Below are positions 6,292 to 9,737 of a stretch of 9,737 nucleotides of DNA, piece by piece. The notes below the pieces were generated by a model. That model was given only the letters and a program-made list of their open reading frames with translations. It made no database searches and was not told the DNA's origin. Every line of letters starts with the position of its first letter. The first letter of the stretch is position 1. The position numbers and the translations under genes were made by a program. Origin of the DNA: Veillonella sp. (GTDB taxonomy: Bacteria > Bacillota > Negativicutes > Veillonellales > Veillonellaceae); contig JAIITD010000056.1 of assembly GCA_022737715.1 (NCBI GenBank), positions 1-9,737 of the forward strand. Reading direction: 5' to 3'.

Positions 6292-7440
6292 ATGATTTAT
6301 GGCATTTTACGGTATGTGATTGCTATCCTTATCGGTACGGCAGCATACGTAGGTATGGACAATTTAGCCCCTATTATTGATCCTTATTTAGTATCTCAAT
6401 TTGCAAGCTTTGGAGATATGTCGCTTACTGTGGCACGTATTTCAGTTATTGTGATTGGTACGATTATTGGTATTTTAATAGGCTATTTTATTTCGTCCTT
6501 TATTTTAAAACAAGGTTTAGTCATTGCTAGACGATTGGAACGGGTATTAACACATATTCCTAACCAAGAATTGATTGCAGGCACCATCGGTTTATTATTT
6601 GGTCTTATTATTGCTAATTTAATTGGTGCAGCATTCAATCAGGTTCCTATTATTGGCCCCTATATTTCAATCATTTTAAGTGCTATTTTCGGTTATAGTG
6701 GTGTACGTTTGATGGCTCGTAAGGGACCTGAAATGTATCTTAACTATTTGAAGCAATGGAAACGCAGTGAGGCGGGGACTAAAAAAAGTAGAGGCTTCAA
6801 CATGTTTGGATCTCACAAGTCCAGTGACTCTAATTCAACTGCAAAGTTATTAGATACTTCTGTTATTATTGATGGGCGTATTAAGGAGCTGTGCGCTACT
6901 GGGTTTATTGATGGCCCATTGGTAGTTCCTGTATTCGTTTTAAATGAGTTACAAATTATATCTGACTCTGCAGATGCGATGAAACGTAATCGTGGTCGTC
7001 GTGGGTTAGATATTTTGAAAGAAATGCAGGATGCAAAACTGGTACCTATTGAAATCGTAGAAGATGACTATGATGATCTACACGAAGTTGATTCTAAATT
7101 GATGCGATTAGCCTTAGAGAAACAATGGAAGCTTATGACAAATGATTTCAACCTCAATAAGGTAGCTCGTGTACAAGGTATTAAGGTTTTAAATTTAAAC
7201 GAATTAGCCAATGTACTAAAACCGGCCCTCATCGCTGGCGAATGGATTCGCGTACAAGTGATGAAGGAAGGTAAAGAGGTTCAACAAGGTGTTGCCTACT
7301 TAGATGATGGGACTATGATTGTCGTAGAAGACGGTCGTCCATATGTAGGTCAAGAGGTTGAAGTTATGGTTACATCCATTTTACAAACAAGTGCAGGTCG
7401 TATGATTTTTGCGCGTGTAGATGGAGGTAAGCATGAGTAA
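6292..7440 (+). CDS. yacL: Membrane-anchored PIN-TRAM domain protein (YacL family)
   Basis: The cellular role of this family is not firmly known. PIN domains are metal-dependent RNases and TRAM domains bind RNA, so a membrane-tethered RNase is the best guess. The 382-residue protein has four hydrophobic segments (about 3-22, 48-73, 94-113 and 117-138). A polar linker (about 143-185) leads to a PIN domain (186-305), and a TRAM domain covers about 316-376. The PIN acidic residues appear intact: D188 and D194 in LLDTSVIIDGRI, E219 in NEL, D267 in VDSKLM, and D285 in TNDFNLN. Catalysis is therefore plausible. The start ATG 6292 is set by the strong ribosome binding site. The stop overlaps the start of ispDF by 8 bases, implying translational coupling. 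In Bacillus the orthologue also precedes ispD. The symbol follows the Bacillus name and is positional as well as by domain. Confidence 0.9.
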   Translation: MIYGILRYVIAILIGTAAYVGMDNLAPIIDPYLVSQFASFGDMSLTVARISVIVIGTIIGILIGYFISSFILKQGLVIARRLERVLTHIPNQELIAGTIGLLFGLIIANLIGAAFNQVPIIGPYISIILSAIFGYSGVRLMARKGPEMYLNYLKQWKRSEAGTKKSRGFNMFGSHKSSDSNSTAKLLDTSVIIDGRIKELCATGFIDGPLVVPVFVLNELQIISDSADAMKRNRGRRGLDILKEMQDAKLVPIEIVEDDYDDLHEVDSKLMRLALEKQWKLMTNDFNLNKVARVQGIKVLNLNELANVLKPALIAGEWIRVQVMKEGKEVQQGVAYLDDGTMIVVEDGRPYVGQEVEVMVTSILQTSAGRMIFARVDGGKHE

Positions 7441-8605
7441 GGTTAGCTGTATTGTATTAGCTGCTGGCGCGGGACGCCGGATGGGTCATGATGAGAATAA
7501 GATTTTCATTAAACTCGGTCAAAAATCGATTATTCAATGGACATTGAGCCATATTAATCAAGTGAAAGCGGTTAGTGAAGTTATTCTCGTTGTTGCTGAT
7601 GGTGAAGCATCCTATATGGAGCAACATATTGCGCCATTAGGGCTTTCAAAATCAATTAAAATTGTTACAGGTGGCAAAGAGCGTCAAGATTCTGTGTATG
7701 CAGGTTTACAAGCGGTTGCCGACGATATAGATATTGTACTCGTTCACGATGGAGCTAGACCGTTAGCAAAGCCAGAGTTATTTGAACGTGTCATTGAAGG
7801 GGCAGAAACTCATGGTGCTGTGACTATAGGCGTACCATCTACAGATACGATTAAGCGTGTTGATATTGATGGACAGGTCCTAGAAACATTGAATCGCAAT
7901 GAGTTGATGAATATTCAAACGCCACAAGGTTTTCAAAAAGATATATTCAAAGAGGCTCAAGAAACGGCTAAGCGTGATGCTTATTTAGGGACGGATGATG
8001 TATCCTTAGTTGAGTATATCGGCAAAGATGTGTATATTTTAGATGGCGATTACGAGAACATCAAGGTTACCACACCGAATGATATTGCGGTGGCTAAACG
8101 ATATTTAGGAATCAAGGAGCAACGTATGCGCGTAGGTTTTGGCTATGATATTCATCAATTAAAGGAAGGAAGACCTTGTATCTTGGGTGGCGTTCATATA
8201 GAATCACCTGTTGGCCCCGATGGTCATTCTGATGCAGATGTGTTGATTCATGCGTTGATGGATGCCTTGCTTGGTTCTGCAGGTTTAAAGGATATCGGCT
8301 ATTATTTTCCACCAGAAGATGATGCATATAAAGGGATTTCTAGCATGATTTTATTAAAACATGTGAATTCCTTGTTGAAAGAAAGAGGCTTAGAAGCCTA
8401 TAATATAGATATTATGGTTATTTCTGAAACGCCAAAATTAAAGCCACACATCGATACGATGAAGGCTAATTTACAATCTGTTTTAGAAATTCCATTAGAT
8501 CGCATTAGTATTAAGGCTACTACCAATGAAATGCTTGGTGCTATTGGGCGCCGTGAAGGCATTGCAGCACAGGCAGTAGTTTCCGTATATGAAGGAGAGG
8601 TTTAA
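7433..8605 (+). CDS. ispDF: IspDF, bifunctional MEP cytidylyltransferase / 2,4-cyclodiphosphate synthase
   Basis: This enzyme covers two non-consecutive steps of the MEP isoprenoid pathway: IspD joins CTP to methylerythritol phosphate, and IspF cyclises the product of IspE with loss of CMP. The frame is uninterrupted over 390 residues. IspD occupies about 1-226: nucleotide loop CIVLAAGAGRRMG (6-18), VHDGARP with D106, TPQGF (163-167), GTDDVSLVE (186-194) and NIKVTTPNDIAVAK (209-222). IspF occupies 232-390: RVGFGYDIH (233-241) with metal ligands D239 and H241, HSDADVLIHALMDALLG (265-281) with metal ligand H273, and KATTNEMLGAIGRREGI (361-377). The linker is only about five residues. ATG 7433 is chosen because GGAGG (7423-7427) precedes it by 5 bases. 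ATG 7421 is itself part of that site. In Bacillus the two enzymes are separate adjacent genes; bifunctional IspDF is best known from alpha- and epsilon-proteobacteria. An internal ribosome binding site may also give free IspF. Confidence 0.95.
   Translation: MSKVSCIVLAAGAGRRMGHDENKIFIKLGQKSIIQWTLSHINQVKAVSEVILVVADGEASYMEQHIAPLGLSKSIKIVTGGKERQDSVYAGLQAVADDIDIVLVHDGARPLAKPELFERVIEGAETHGAVTIGVPSTDTIKRVDIDGQVLETLNRNELMNIQTPQGFQKDIFKEAQETAKRDAYLGTDDVSLVEYIGKDVYILDGDYENIKVTTPNDIAVAKRYLGIKEQRMRVGFGYDIHQLKEGRPCILGGVHIESPVGPDGHSDADVLIHALMDALLGSAGLKDIGYYFPPEDDAYKGISSMILLKHVNSLLKERGLEAYNIDIMVISETPKLKPHIDTMKANLQSVLEIPLDRISIKATTNEMLGAIGRREGIAAQAVVSVYEGEV
8114..8128 (+). promoter_or_regulatory. Internal ribosome binding site and ATG for stand-alone IspF within ispDF
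   Basis: AAGGAG (8114-8119) lies 6 bases before an in-frame ATG (8126-8128). The ATG is codon 232 of ispDF, precisely at the IspF domain boundary (MRVGFGYDIH). Initiation here would make a 159-residue protein, the normal length of free IspF. The site is seen in the sequence; its use is inferred. Confidence 0.6.
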
Positions 8606-8607
8606 TT

Positions 8608-9737
8608 ATGAAGGTACGTTTTGCGCCAAGTCCAACAGGTCCATTTCATATTGGCGGTGCTCGATCCGCTTTGTTCAACTGGCTATTAGCACGTAAGGAA
8701 AAAGGTACGTTTGTACTTCGTATTGAGGATACAGATTTATCTCGTTCTACTCGTGAAAGTGAAGAAAATATTAAAGCATCTTTGCAATGGCTCGGTATGA
8801 ATTGGGACGAAGGCATCGACGTAGGTGGTGAAAATGGCCCTTATCGTCAAACAGAACGTCTTGATTTATACAAAGAAGTAACACAACGCTTACTTGATGA
8901 AGATAAAGCTTATGAATGCTTCTGTACAGCTGAAGAACTTGATGAAGTACGTCAGGCGCAAATGGAACGCGGTGAAACCCCTAAATATAATGGTCATTGC
9001 TGCCATCTTACAGAAGAAGAAAAAGAAAAATATCGTGCAGAAGGTAGAAAACCAACTATCCGTCTTCGCGTACCTTTGAATAAAACCTATGCATTTGATG
9101 ATATGGTTCGTGGTCATGTATCTTTCGAGTCCAATGGTGTAGGTGACTTTGTAATCGTGAAATCCGATGGCATCCCTGTATACAACTTCGCCGTTGTAAT
9201 GGATGACCACATGATGAAAATCACTCATGTTATCCGTGCAGAAGAACATCTATCCAACACACCTCGTCAAATGGCTATCTACGAAGCACTTGGTTGGGAA
9301 ATTCCTACATTTGGTCATATCTCCTTGATTCTTGGCAAAGATTATAAGAAGATGTCCAAACGTCATGGTGCCACATCTGTTGACCAATATAAACAATTGG
9401 GCTACTTGCCAGAAGCATTAGTAAACTTCTTGGCACTTCTTGGTTGGGCTCCAGAAGGTGAAGAAGAATTCTTTACACAAGATGAATTGATTCAAGCCTT
9501 CTCCATGGATCGCGTTGCTAAGAACCCAGCTGTATTTGATATTGATAAATTAAACCACATCAATTTCCATTACATGAAAAATTTGAGCGATGAAGAGTTA
9601 TTCCGCCTTTGCTTGCCTCATTTGAAAGAGGTTGGTTTAGCTCCAGATAGCTTAAACCAATCTGATATTGATTGGCTAACATTACTTTGCTCTACATTCC
9701 GTGATCATATTAGCTTTGGTGCTCAAATTAAAGATCA
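8608..9737 (+). CDS. gltX: Glutamyl-tRNA synthetase (3' end outside window)
   Basis: This class I synthetase attaches glutamate to tRNA-Glu in the cytoplasm. The frame starts at ATG 8608 and is open to the window end, giving 376 full codons of an expected ~470-485. The first motif is FAPSPTGPFHIGG (5-17), holding the HIGH-type signature. The second signature KMSKR is at 248-252. The C104-F-C106 pair and C131-C-H133 match the zinc-binding set seen in the E. coli enzyme. The visible part covers the Rossmann catalytic domain and the start of the anticodon-binding helical region; most of the C-terminal anticodon domain is missing because the window ends. The ribosome binding site AAGGAGAGG (8592-8600) overlaps the end of ispDF, whose stop is 2 bases upstream, so the genes are probably co-transcribed. 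Whether it also charges tRNA-Gln cannot be judged here. Antisense frames within it are shadows. Confidence 0.97.
   Translation, partial: MKVRFAPSPTGPFHIGGARSALFNWLLARKEKGTFVLRIEDTDLSRSTRESEENIKASLQWLGMNWDEGIDVGGENGPYRQTERLDLYKEVTQRLLDEDKAYECFCTAEELDEVRQAQMERGETPKYNGHCCHLTEEEKEKYRAEGRKPTIRLRVPLNKTYAFDDMVRGHVSFESNGVGDFVIVKSDGIPVYNFAVVMDDHMMKITHVIRAEEHLSNTPRQMAIYEALGWEIPTFGHISLILGKDYKKMSKRHGATSVDQYKQLGYLPEALVNFLALLGWAPEGEEEFFTQDELIQAFSMDRVAKNPAVFDIDKLNHINFHYMKNLSDEELFRLCLPHLKEVGLAPDSLNQSDIDWLTLLCSTFRDHISFGAQIKD

Noticed and set aside
8112..8130. Frameshift or sequencing error joining separate ispD and ispF
   Set aside because: Both domains are complete and collinear in a single frame with no displaced motif. 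A substitution error in a lost stop codon cannot be fully excluded from one sequence, but nothing indicates it.
8890..9249. 119-residue antisense frame inside gltX
   Set aside because: Opposite strand of conserved gltX coding sequence, no ribosome binding site, low-complexity translation; a shadow frame.

Overview
The window is a dense, all-plus-strand run of eight genes with about 40% GC by eye, AT-rich codon use and strong AAGGAGG-type ribosome binding sites. Gene content and order (ctsR-mcsA-mcsB-clpC-radA-PIN/TRAM-ispDF-gltX) are those of the class III heat-shock operon and its downstream neighbours in Firmicutes. The protein character and the fused ispDF gene make me suspect a Negativicute such as Veillonella, but that placement comes from memory and was not tested by a search. 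No phage, insertion sequence, CRISPR array, tRNA or rRNA is visible.

Bases 1-4689 hold the heat-shock and protein-quality-control block. CtsR (repressor, cut at its 5' end by the window edge), McsA (zinc-finger activator), McsB (protein arginine kinase) and ClpC (AAA+ unfoldase) are present. The expected logic is that CtsR represses the operon, McsA/McsB inactivate CtsR and mark proteins with phospho-arginine, and ClpC docks marked proteins and feeds them to ClpP. The catalytic, allosteric and docking residues I could check are retained. The first three genes are separated by 6 and 10 bases. clpC follows a 146-base gap that contains three short perfect inverted repeats.

Bases 4690-4844 are a regulatory junction: a candidate extended -10 promoter, a palindrome over its -10/start region, and a strong rho-independent-type hairpin ending only about 12 bases before radA. 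Bases 4845-8605 encode RadA (recombination ATPase), a membrane-anchored PIN-TRAM protein (YacL family), and a bifunctional IspDF enzyme of the MEP isoprenoid pathway. IspDF keeps an internal ribosome binding site and ATG exactly where a stand-alone IspF would begin. From 8608 to the window end lies the first ~376 residues of glutamyl-tRNA synthetase (gltX).

This is mainly a conserved housekeeping region, and I see no clearly new multi-gene system. The most interesting signals are the IspDF fusion with its internal start, the promoter-plus-terminator leader of radA, the recurrence of short AT-tetraloop hairpins just ahead of ribosome binding sites, a leucine in the CtsR glycine loop, and the absence of disA between radA and the PIN-TRAM gene.
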